Shown: positions 1 to 6,480 of the stretch, in pieces
Layout of the letters: each line of letters begins with the position of its first letter
Position numbering within the stretch: position 1 is the first letter of the stretch
Origin: Methylomonas sp.
Lineage (GTDB): Bacteria; Pseudomonadota; Gammaproteobacteria; Methylococcales; Methylomonadaceae
DNA length: 15,270 nucleotides
Reading direction: 5' to 3'
Assembly: GCA_026988195.1 (NCBI GenBank)
Contig: JALSLS010000273.1
Location: forward strand, 1 to 15,270
Program-made: the position numbers and the translations under genes
The notes under the pieces: generated by a model
Told to the model about the DNA's origin: nothing
Seen by the model: the letters and a program-made list of their open reading frames with translations, nothing else
Databases searched by the model: none

Positions 1-40
1 TATTAAAGAAAAATTAGGATAATCTGAATTTGCCTTTAAT

Positions 41-72
41 AAAAAAGCAGCTTTTTTAAGCTGCTTTTTTTT
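41..72. terminator. Bidirectional intrinsic terminator
   Basis: A perfect 13-bp inverted repeat (arms 41-53 and 58-70) encloses a TTTT loop. The core pairing is GCAGCTT/AAGCTGC. The left arm begins with six A and the right arm runs into eight T, so the hairpin has a U-tract when read from either strand. It probably ends a gene lying left of the window on the plus strand. Confidence 0.75.
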
Positions 73-173
73 GCCTAAAATTTATGGTTAAGGTAATGGG
101 GGTTGCTTTGGCACTCATAGCTATCAGCTAAAATTGAATTGTAACTATCCCGCTTGTGAGTAGACAATGATGA

Positions 174-335
174 TGTAGGAGCGTCCGCCCTCGGCACACC
201 GCTTCGCTGCTCCTGCATTGCTCTACCTACGTGCATCCATGCACTAGTCGGCGCGAAGATAATTGAAAGTTTTAGAGAAAAGAGCCTTATTTTAATTGCG
301 CCGACTAGTGCTTGGACAGATATTTGCTCCTGCAA
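174..335 (+). repeat. Mosaic inverted-repeat element, copy 1
   Basis: The element starts with TGTAGGAGCGTCCGCCC (174-190). Next come a 37-bp module (195-231) that is perfectly reverse-complementary to 13809-13845, a 71-bp core (241-311) bounded by a perfect 14-bp inverted repeat GCACTAGTCGGCGC/GCGCCGACTAGTGC, and a module (306-335) that recurs in direct orientation at 13745-13774 with one mismatch. The outer TGTAGGAGCG end resembles the start of REP palindromes known from Pseudomonas, but that is resemblance only. No coding potential is seen. The right end lacks the ACGCTCCTACA terminus present in copy 2, so this copy is probably truncated or rearranged. Confidence 0.7.
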
Positions 336-340
336 AATAT

Positions 341-514
341 TGTACTAAAGATGCTGAAAGTTACATTGAATTTTATAGGCGACAGCTTATTGATATAGAG
401 GGAGAGCTTCATAAAGGAAGCGGTATGCCCAAGGGTGAAGGTTGAATCGAAGAGGAAGAAGCCTTTCAAGTTAAAATGGCTTGGTGTTATTCAAATGTTT
501 GGCTAAGAATTTAA
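341..514 (+). pseudogene. Decayed coding remnant, unidentified
   Basis: One frame from 341 reads as plausible protein (TKDAESYIEFYRRQLIDIEG and onward) to a TGA at 443-445. It continues in the same frame through a region containing EEEEAFQVKMAWCYSNVWLR to a TAA at 512-514. There is no start codon or ribosome binding site at the left, where the sequence runs straight into the mosaic repeat. I infer the 3' part of a gene broken by the repeat and by the internal stop. I do not recognise the family. It could also be chance open frame, since only about 57 codons are involved. Confidence 0.3.
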
Positions 515-534
515 GATGGGGCGGTTTATAAGCT

Positions 535-605
535 GTAGAGTGGGCAATCTTTTCTGCCCACCGTGTTGCGGCATTGATGGCGGGCAAAAAAACTGCCCAC
601 CCTAC
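535..605. repeat. Double-hairpin repeat with GTAGxGTGGGCA ends
   Basis: The ends GTAGAGTGGGCA (535-546) and TGCCCACCCTAC (594-605) form an inverted repeat matching at 11 of 12 positions. Inside, GTGGGCA/TGCCCAC (540-546 with 555-561) and GGCGGGCA/TGCCCACC (579-586 with 594-601) can form two tandem hairpins instead. The right end is followed by a run of six T, so it could also act as a terminator for rightward transcription. Only one copy is in this window. Confidence 0.5.
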
Positions 606-722
606 TTTTTTGCATGAAAAACTGTTCTGCGCGAAGTATAGCTAAATGTTTTATATAAAGTGCTTCGAAAGGCCGCACAAGTATGAGAAAGTCATTCTTA
701 AAATGAAATTATTTCTACCCAT

Positions 723-1115
723 TTATTTTTTTGTAAACTGATAAATATCGCCAAACCTAGCTTTTAAAGTCATATTTTTTTCATCCTTATTGATCAAAGA
801 GAATTTATCAAACTTTCCTGATCTGCCTAAAATAGCTACTTTTACTTTATTACCTTCAATAATATAATTTACGGGTAGTTGATCATAATAATCACCTTCA
901 CGAGGAATGTGTTTAATAGTAACAGTACCGTTACTATTAAATGTCCAGTTGTCTTCCCTTGGAGAGCGTTCCTCGGTTTTTTCTGATCTTTTGGTGTATT
1001 CTAGAGACCAAGTGCCTTGGATGTTCTCATTGGTAAGAGGTGTACTTTCAGCATATACATTGTTACTGAATATTAAGATACTTGATAAAATTACTGCTAT
1101 TTTCATTCTTTTCAT
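723..1115 (-). CDS. Small secreted lipocalin-like protein
   Basis: A 130-residue protein with a clear Sec signal peptide: basic MKRMK, a hydrophobic stretch to about residue 19, and a likely cleavage after VYA (about residue 22). The mature part, about 108 residues, begins with a lipocalin-like signature (NIQGTWSLEY). It then alternates short hydrophobic and polar stretches (WTFNSNGTVTI, VNYIIEGNKVKVAI, MTLKARFGDIYQFTKK) as expected for an all-beta barrel. There are no cysteines and no lipobox, so it is probably soluble in the periplasm or outside. Two ATGs three codons apart are possible starts; I keep the first. It stands alone, 196 bases from the cbiX stop. I do not recognise a named family beyond the lipocalin-like pattern, and the ligand or function is unknown. 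Confidence 0.7.
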   Translation of the reverse strand: MKRMKIAVILSSILIFSNNVYAESTPLTNENIQGTWSLEYTKRSEKTEERSPREDNWTFNSNGTVTIKHIPREGDYYDQLPVNYIIEGNKVKVAILGRSGKFDKFSLINKDEKNMTLKARFGDIYQFTKK

Positions 1116-1281
1116 TCTTTAACTTACTATAAAAGATCCATTGTATTGTACTCACGTATTTTAAGGGAGGTATTTTTATATACTGAGTAGAATGAAAATA
1201 GAACAGTCAATGGGTTAGTGAAATGGATTTCAAGGAAAATAGGGTAAGCTGGTTGCCTTATTTGTTTTGAATGCTTTAATG

Positions 1282-1296
1282 ATCAGTGGCACTGAT
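1282..1296. other. Short dyad downstream of cbiX
   Basis: ATCAGTG-G-CACTGAT is a perfect 15-base dyad lying 16 bases beyond the cbiX stop codon on the minus strand. It could be a short terminator stem, but there is no T-run after it in the minus-strand direction. Its role is unclear. Confidence 0.25.
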
Positions 1297-1311
1297 TTAA
1301 CACCCTTGTAT

Positions 1312-2145
1312 TTAATGGTGATGATGCCCGTGGCCATGTTCTTGTGCAAACTCTCGGTAACTACAGCCATCACATTCCATCATTGGTTTGTGGTCAGGTT
1401 GTTGTAGTGCTTTAACGTTCTCATCAAGCAGTTTAAATATCTCTGGTTCAAAGCCTAGGTAATGGCCTAACCCTAAGCGAATTTGTGGGTATTGGGCTTG
1501 CAAGTGTTTATGCTGTTCTGCAATGCGAGTAATTAAAGTGCCTGTAAATAAATAGTAAGGCAGAATGGCAATTTGAGTCATACCCAGTTTAACTTGTCTT
1601 TGTACTACGGTTTCTAAGCGTGGGTAGGTAATGCCAGTAAAAGCAATATCAACCAACTCGTGATCTCTTTCTTCAAAGACCCAGCGCGCTAATTTTGCGA
1701 CTTCTCCATTGGCAATTTTATCAGAAGAACCACGGCCTAAAATAATCACGCCTGTGGTTTTTGGGTCAGGCATTGCCATGGAATCCATAACTTGAAGTAA
1801 CTGACGTTTGACGGCGGTTAACAACGACATACTGACGCCTAAGTTTTTACCGTAGATAAATTCAACATCAGGATGACGCTGCCTGGCTTTTTCTAAATGC
1901 TCAGGGATTTCCATTTTTACATGGCCTGCAGCATTTAAAATTAAAGGGATAACTAAGACTCGTGAAGCATTTTTAGCCGCATTATCAAAGCCTTCATCTA
2001 ATAAAATATCAGCAAATTCAATGTAACAAACTTCAATATTCCAATCCGGATGTTGTGCTCTCCATTGTTCTGAGAATTGCTCTATTTCCTTGTTTCCATT
2101 GGTGTCACGTGAGCCATGACCGACTAATAAAATTGTTTCTTTCAC
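1312..2145 (-). CDS. cbiX: Sirohydrochlorin cobaltochelatase, CbiX-type
   Basis: CbiX inserts Co2+ into sirohydrochlorin, the entry step of the early-cobalt (anaerobic) cobalamin route. Related SirB enzymes insert iron for siroheme. The 277-residue protein has two tandem chelatase-fold halves, as in long-form CbiX. The first half carries VGHGSRD (H10) and AAGHVKMEIP (H75), matching the paired metal-binding histidines of the family. The second half has ILGRGSSD (137-142) where a catalytic GHGS would be expected, so it is probably structural. The tail carries CxxC (C258, C261) and ends in HGHGHHHH, a likely metal-holding extension. The start is GTG, supported by GGA six bases upstream and by the family N-terminus. 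It lies downstream of cobM on the same strand, with a palindromic repeat between them, so the two may be cotranscribed. Cobalt rather than iron is inferred from the cobM neighbour and the His-rich tail. Confidence 0.85.
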   Translation of the reverse strand: MKETILLVGHGSRDTNGNKEIEQFSEQWRAQHPDWNIEVCYIEFADILLDEGFDNAAKNASRVLVIPLILNAAGHVKMEIPEHLEKARQRHPDVEFIYGKNLGVSMSLLTAVKRQLLQVMDSMAMPDPKTTGVIILGRGSSDKIANGEVAKLARWVFEERDHELVDIAFTGITYPRLETVVQRQVKLGMTQIAILPYYLFTGTLITRIAEQHKHLQAQYPQIRLGLGHYLGFEPEIFKLLDENVKALQQPDHKPMMECDGCSYREFAQEHGHGHHHH

Positions 2146-2253
2146 TTCGATTCCAGTTTATTTGTATTTGTGCTATTCCTACGCAGAATATTACTATCAT
2201 TAAGTTATGAATATTCGATTGTAAAGAGGAGCGCGGGAGCTGTAAATGATTTA

Positions 2254-2409
2254 GGAACGTGCACAAAATAACTTGAGCAACTAGCTAGTCTTTTTGTCCA
2301 TCTTCTGCATTGCACAAACAGTTGCGTAGCTTGCTATGCGCCTGTTTGTACGCCTTGAATATGAACAAAAATCCTGCGCCAGTTGTTCAATTTATTCCGT
2401 GCCCATTCC
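2254..2409. repeat. Long palindromic repeat, copy 1
   Basis: This 156-bp sequence folds on itself along most of its length. From outside in: GGAACGTGCA with GCCCATTCC; AACTTGAGCAACT with AGTTGTTCAATTT (11 of 13 pairs); TTTTTGTCCATCTTC with GAATATGAACAAAAA (13 of 15); and ACAAACA (2314-2320) with TGTTTGT (2343-2349). The apex is GCGTAGCTTGCTATGCGCC (2324-2342), itself a small hairpin. It is flanked by TTA on both sides. Apex, ends and the TTTTTG/CAAAAATCC blocks recur at 13911-14070, but the stem sequences differ. It has no coding potential, and it lies between cobM and cbiX. Confidence 0.7.
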
Positions 2410-3189
2410 TTAGGTTTTTTCTGCTTTACGAAAACGATGGGTAAAGTTTGCATCATAAAGTTTAGATTTTTTTAATTCAGGCCAGTCTCTCGATCCAATT
2501 GTAGGGCTGGCAATAATCATAGCTTGGCTATTAATGCCAGCTTGTTTGCATTTGTCTCTAATATTTTCAACAGTACCGCGAATAATTTGCTCTTCACCTG
2601 GCCAACTGGCTTTGTAGACGACTAAAATGGGTGACTGGTTAGACCAACCCGCTGCGACAAGTGATGTTTGAATCTTTTTAAGTAGGGTAATTGATAAATA
2701 TAAGCATAAAGTACAATGATGAGCTGCTAACTCATCTAAAGACTCACCTTCAGGCATAGGTGTTCGGCCTTCTACGCGCGAAAAGATGACGGTTTGGGTG
2801 ACTTCGGGTAGGGTTAAAGTTTCAGCCGCAGCCGCAGCTGAGGCCATAGCAGAGGTGACACCTGGGACTACTGCAACTTCAATTCCCGCTTTATCTAAAG
2901 GCTGAATCATTTCAATCAAAGCACCGTATAAGCCTGGGTCTCCCGTTTGTAAGCGGAGTACATTAGCGTTGCCTTTAGCCTTGCTGATTAGCCAGTCACA
3001 AATTTGTTCCAGTGTCATCCCTTTTGAGTCCTGAATGGCGCAAGATTCTTTAGCCCATGTCATCGCGGCCTCTGATACTAATGATCCAGCATATAAAATA
3101 GCATCCGCTTCACTAATAAGGCGCTGGGCTTTTAGGGTTAATAACTCGGGGTCACCAGGACCTGCGCCAACAAACCAAACTTTAGACAT
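2410..3189 (-). CDS. cobM: Precorrin-4 / cobalt-precorrin-4 C11-methyltransferase
   Basis: This SAM-dependent methyltransferase methylates C-11 of the corrin ring (CobM in the aerobic route, CbiF in the anaerobic one). The 259-residue length fits the family. Tetrapyrrole-methylase signatures are visible: GAGPGDPELLTLKA near the N-terminus (8-21), the SAM-contact loop GDPGLYG (83-89), VPGVTSAMASAAAA (108-121) and a C-terminal domain ending in SRDWPELKKSKLYD. An upstream in-frame TTG could give four more residues. I chose ATG at 3189 because GGA lies seven bases before it and the protein then begins MSKVWFVGAG, as homologues do. The stop codon directly abuts the palindromic repeat. Pairing with a CbiX chelatase suggests the cobalt-bearing substrate, so CbiF may be the better functional name. 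Confidence 0.9.
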   Translation of the reverse strand: MSKVWFVGAGPGDPELLTLKAQRLISEADAILYAGSLVSEAAMTWAKESCAIQDSKGMTLEQICDWLISKAKGNANVLRLQTGDPGLYGALIEMIQPLDKAGIEVAVVPGVTSAMASAAAAAETLTLPEVTQTVIFSRVEGRTPMPEGESLDELAAHHCTLCLYLSITLLKKIQTSLVAAGWSNQSPILVVYKASWPGEEQIIRGTVENIRDKCKQAGINSQAMIIASPTIGSRDWPELKKSKLYDANFTHRFRKAEKT

Positions 3190-3273
3190 GAAAATTTCCA
3201 AAAAAAAGAGACTTTATATCATAAATAAGGAGGCTTACCTATAAGTGAAAATCCCATAAAAATAATAACAATT

Positions 3274-3717
3274 TTATTTAGAGGTTTTTAAGGTAAAGGT
3301 GACAGGCCCATCGTTAGTTAAGGATACTTTCATATCGGCACCAAATTTGCCAAATTGAGTGGAAGGGTATGTTTGAGAGGCTAGTTCTGAAAAATAGTTA
3401 AATAAGTTTAAACCTTTTTCTGGTGAGGCTGCTGTTGAAAAGCTGGGGCGGTTTCCGCTCTGGGTGTTTGCTGCCAAGGTAAATTGGGGGATAATCAATA
3501 GCCCGCCTTTAATATCGGTTAAGCTTAAATTCATTTTATCGTTTTCATCAGCAAAAATTCGATAATTAAGGATACGTTCTAATAACCGTTTCGCCTCCTT
3601 TTCTGTGTCTTCTTTTTCTATAGCAACTAAAGCCATAATGCCTTGATTTATTTTACCAAGTGTTATGTTATCTACGGTAACTTGAGCCTGGGTAACACGT
3701 TGAATAATCGTTAGCAT
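3274..3717 (-). CDS. dtd: D-aminoacyl-tRNA deacylase
   Basis: DTD is a cytosolic dimer that hydrolyses D-amino acids (and mischarged glycine) from tRNA. The 147-residue length matches the family. Seen in the sequence: the MLTIIQRVTQAQVTV N-terminus, the KMNLSLTDIKGGLLI block, the QFT motif with T80 at the usual catalytic position, GNRPSFS (88-94) and the cross-subunit Gly-Pro motif NDGPVTF (135-141). One departure is that the normally conserved serine before QFT is proline here (P77). The ATG start gives the standard N-terminus. It is on the same strand as cobM, 84 bases upstream of it, and is divergent from the nuclease gene, so 3718-3801 must hold both promoters. Confidence 0.93.
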   Translation of the reverse strand: MLTIIQRVTQAQVTVDNITLGKINQGIMALVAIEKEDTEKEAKRLLERILNYRIFADENDKMNLSLTDIKGGLLIIPQFTLAANTQSGNRPSFSTAASPEKGLNLFNYFSELASQTYPSTQFGKFGADMKVSLTNDGPVTFTLKTSK

Positions 3718-3801
3718 GTTTTAAAAGGGTTTTATTTTTATCAGAAGTTACTATGATTATAAGTAATTTTTAAAAAGATAAATTATTTTTACTGTTTAAT
3801 T

Positions 3802-4611
3802 ATGATGATTGCCTTGTTATTTATATTTTTTTCTTTCGTGGCTCAGGCTGATGTTTATCAGTGGGTTGATGATGCTGGGCAATCTCACTTTTCTGATAAG
3901 CCCCATCAAGGCGCTAAAATATTTAAATTGGAGACTAGTCACAGTTATTATCAAGTTAAAAAAGTATATGATGGTGATACGATTTTATTAGAAAATGGTA
4001 AAAAAGTTCGTTTTTTAGGGGTTAATACACCAGAAGTAAAAGGGCGAAATAAAGAAGCTCAAGCAGGGGGAGAAGAGGCTAAGCAGTGGTTAAAAGCCAG
4101 ATTAAAAAACAGTAAAGTTAGGTTGGAAATAGATGTGGAAAAAAAAGATAAATATGGGCGCTTGCTTGCTCATGTTTTTACTGAAGATAAGCTGCATATT
4201 AATCTAGAGCTGGTAAAGTTGGGGCTGGCAAGTGTTAATATTTATCCACCTAATTTAAAATATGTAGATGAATTGGTCATGGCTGGGAAAAAAGCTGAGA
4301 GTGATAATATAGGTATTTGGAAGTACCAAGAATTTAAACCCAAGCAAGCTAAAAATATAGTGGCAGGGGCTTTTAAAGGTTGGCAACGAGTGGTTGGTAA
4401 AATAAATAATATTCACCACACCCGAAAAAATAGTTATCTTGTTTTTACGGATAGGTTTTCTCTACGTATTAGTAAAAAGTCGCATAAATATTTCCCAGAT
4501 TTAGAGGGTTATGTAGGGAAACGTGTTTCTGTTAATGGTTGGATCAATAAGCGTAAACAAAAATATAATATGTTTATTCGTCACCCAAGTGCTATAAAAT
4601 TATTAGAATAA
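3802..4611 (+). CDS. Secreted DUF4124-thermonuclease-like nuclease
   Basis: A 269-residue exported protein. A signal peptide (hydrophobic 2-14, cleavage probably after AQA at 16) leads into a short DUF4124 segment (VYQWVDDAGQSHFSDKP, 18-34) and then a staphylococcal-nuclease (SNase) OB-fold at about 50-175. Counterparts of the SNase catalytic residues are D59 in DGDT, R70, E78 in NTPE, and R120 in DKYGR. The usual calcium ligand Asp (Asp40 of SNase) is N75 here. Residues 180-269 form a basic extension rich in beta pattern (VVGKINNIHHTRKNSYLVF), perhaps a second nucleic-acid-binding OB domain. The likely role is degrading extracellular or periplasmic DNA/RNA. No clear Shine-Dalgarno precedes the ATG-ATG start, so the exact start is less certain. 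No terminator is seen before ilvB. Confidence 0.85.
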   Translation: MMIALLFIFFSFVAQADVYQWVDDAGQSHFSDKPHQGAKIFKLETSHSYYQVKKVYDGDTILLENGKKVRFLGVNTPEVKGRNKEAQAGGEEAKQWLKARLKNSKVRLEIDVEKKDKYGRLLAHVFTEDKLHINLELVKLGLASVNIYPPNLKYVDELVMAGKKAESDNIGIWKYQEFKPKQAKNIVAGAFKGWQRVVGKINNIHHTRKNSYLVFTDRFSLRISKKSHKYFPDLEGYVGKRVSVNGWINKRKQKYNMFIRHPSAIKLLE

Positions 4612-4660
4612 AAAACACTTAATTTAGTAAAGGTATAAATTTATTGTAGAACCAAGTAAA

Positions 4661-4712
4661 ATGATCTGTTTATTTAGCAAGACAGGTCTATAGGTAGGTG
4701 AATCGGGTCTTG
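4661..4712 (+). promoter_or_regulatory. Possible ilvB leader (weak attenuator candidate)
   Basis: Two overlapping inverted repeats lie in the ilvB leader: GATCTGT/ACAGGTC (4663-4669 with 4682-4688, one G-U pair) and CAAGAC/GTCTTG (4678-4683 with 4707-4712). They share bases, so they cannot both form. A 10-codon open frame starts at ATG 4661 and encodes MICLFSKTGL, with one Ile and two Leu. A T-rich stretch follows the second stem. This is the outline of an attenuator, but the peptide is poor in branched-chain codons and has no good ribosome binding site. Confidence 0.25.
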
Positions 4713-4743
4713 TTGTTGATTTGTATTTTTTTGAGGTGTTAGT

Positions 4744-6480
4744 GTGGAGCTCAGTGGCGGAGAGATAGTTGTCCAGAGTCTTAAAGACGAAGGTGTTGAA
4801 TTTCTTTTTGGTTATCCAGGTGGTGCGGTATTGCATCTTTATGATGCCATTTTTCACCAAGAAGAAGTCAAGCATATTTTAGTTAGACATGAGCAAGCAG
4901 CGGTGCATTCGGCTGATGCCTATGCTCGCTCAACAGGAAGGCCGGGTGTAGTTTTAGTGACTTCTGGGCCGGGTGCAACAAATGCTGTGACGGGTATTGC
5001 AACTGCACATTTAGACTCTATTCCTATGGTTATTATTTCTGGCCAAGTTGGCACCCCCGTTATTGGGAGTGATGCTTTTCAAGAAGTAGATATGGTGGGA
5101 ATTACACGCCCTTGTGTAAAGCATAATTTTTTGGTAAAAAACCTAGCAGACCTTGCTATTACCATGAAAAAAGCATTTTATGTGGCAACCACTGGACGGC
5201 CGGGGCCCGTTGTAGTCGATATTCCTAAAGATATTACTGATCCAACGATTAAAATACCTTATATCTATCCTAAAGAAATTTCTATGCGCTCTTATAACCC
5301 TGTGGTTAAAGGTCATTCTGGGCAGATAAAGAAAGCGGTCGATTTATTATTAACCGCTAAACGGCCGATGATTTATGCGGGTGGTGGGGTTGTTTTAGGT
5401 AATGGAAGTGCTGAATTAATTGAGTTTTCACATCTGTTAAATTACCCAGTGACCAATACTTTGATGGGTTTAGGTGGCTTTCCAGCAACCGACAAGCAAT
5501 TTATTGGCATGTTAGGAATGCATGGTACCTATGAAGCCAATATGGGGATGCATGAGAGTGATGTAATTATAGCTATCGGCGCTAGATTTGATGACCGAGT
5601 AACAGGCGTTTTAGCTAAGTTTTGTCCTTATGCAAAGATTATTCATATTGATATTGACCCGTCTTCTATTTCTAAAACAGTAAAGGTTGATGTGCCTATC
5701 GTAGGTCAGGTGACAGCTGTATTGAAAGAAATGATTGCATTAATCAAAGCCAGTGATATTAAAATTGATCAAACAGCTTTAGAGGCTTGGTGGAATCAGG
5801 TTGATAAATGGCGGGGTATTAAGTGCTTAGAATATGATCGAGATTCTAAAATCATCAAGCCTCAGTATGTAATAGAGCAGCTTTATGAGGTCACTAAAGG
5901 TGATGCCTATGTAACTTCGGATGTAGGGCAACATCAAATGTTTGCTGCACAGTATTATCACTTTGATAAGCCGCGTCGTTGGATTAACTCCGGTGGTTTA
6001 GGCACTATGGGGTTTGGTTTACCCGCAGCTATTGGAGTTAAATTGGCACACCCTGATGCTGATGTGGCTTGTGTGACGGGTGAGGCAAGTATACAGATGT
6101 GTATTCAAGAGTTAGCGACTGCAACTCAATACCGTACACCAGTTAAGATTATTAATTTAAATAATCAGTACATGGGAATGGTTAGGCAGTGGCAAGAGTT
6201 TAGCTATGAGAGTCGCTATTCTCAGTCATATATGGAAACAATCCCTGATTTTGTTAAATTAGCAGAGGCTTATGGGCATGTGGGCATGAAGATAGACAAG
6301 CCTGAAGATGTTAGACCTGCGCTGGAAGAAGCTTTTGCCATGAAAGACCGTCTAGTTTTTATGGATATTATGACTGACCGTACTGAGAATGTGTATCCAA
6401 TGATTGAAGCAGGAAAGGCGCATAACGAAATGAAGTTAAGGGTAGCACCAGGCACACCAATTAACAGGGAGTTGGCGTGA
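4744..6480 (+). CDS. ilvB: Acetolactate synthase large subunit
   Basis: This is the catalytic subunit of acetohydroxyacid synthase, a ThDP/FAD/Mg2+ enzyme joining two pyruvates (valine, leucine) or pyruvate and 2-oxobutyrate (isoleucine). The 578-residue protein has the three expected domains: a Pyr domain with the catalytic glutamate in RHEQAA (E50), an FAD-binding middle domain (about 190-330), and a PP domain with NSGGLGTMGFGLPAAIG (416-431) and the NNQYMGMVRQWQ cofactor motif (473-484). The ThDP/Mg2+ motif reads GEASIQM (446-452) rather than GDGSxQM. The GTG start at 4744 is well supported by GAGGTG at 4733-4738, five bases upstream. The stop TGA overlaps the ilvH start by one base, which implies translational coupling. 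It most resembles the IlvI/proteobacterial type, and is expected to be valine-regulated through IlvH. Confidence 0.96.
   Translation: MELSGGEIVVQSLKDEGVEFLFGYPGGAVLHLYDAIFHQEEVKHILVRHEQAAVHSADAYARSTGRPGVVLVTSGPGATNAVTGIATAHLDSIPMVIISGQVGTPVIGSDAFQEVDMVGITRPCVKHNFLVKNLADLAITMKKAFYVATTGRPGPVVVDIPKDITDPTIKIPYIYPKEISMRSYNPVVKGHSGQIKKAVDLLLTAKRPMIYAGGGVVLGNGSAELIEFSHLLNYPVTNTLMGLGGFPATDKQFIGMLGMHGTYEANMGMHESDVIIAIGARFDDRVTGVLAKFCPYAKIIHIDIDPSSISKTVKVDVPIVGQVTAVLKEMIALIKASDIKIDQTALEAWWNQVDKWRGIKCLEYDRDSKIIKPQYVIEQLYEVTKGDAYVTSDVGQHQMFAAQYYHFDKPRRWINSGGLGTMGFGLPAAIGVKLAHPDADVACVTGEASIQMCIQELATATQYRTPVKIINLNNQYMGMVRQWQEFSYESRYSQSYMETIPDFVKLAEAYGHVGMKIDKPEDVRPALEEAFAMKDRLVFMDIMTDRTENVYPMIEAGKAHNEMKLRVAPGTPINRELA

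Larger units (their letters stand above)
1..722. other. Gene-poor left edge (overview)
   Basis: No intact gene is visible here. In order, the stretch holds a terminator hairpin (41-72), a mosaic inverted-repeat element (174-335), a decayed coding remnant with an in-frame stop (341-514), a double-hairpin repeat (535-605) and about 115 bases of plain AT-rich DNA before the stop codon of the small secreted protein. An open frame on the minus strand at 75-335 lies almost wholly inside the repeat and has no family resemblance, so I do not call it. Confidence 0.7.

Noticed and set aside
75..335. 86-codon open frame on the minus strand
   Set aside because: It lies mostly inside the mosaic repeat, whose sequence is structured and non-coding. 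It has no ribosome site and no family resemblance.
174..335. CRISPR-like repeat
   Set aside because: There are only two dispersed copies in different arrangement, no regular spacers and no cas genes.
3190..3201. TTG start for cobM, adding four residues
   Set aside because: The TTG overlaps the GGA ribosome site of the downstream ATG, and the extra residues are not part of the family N-terminus.
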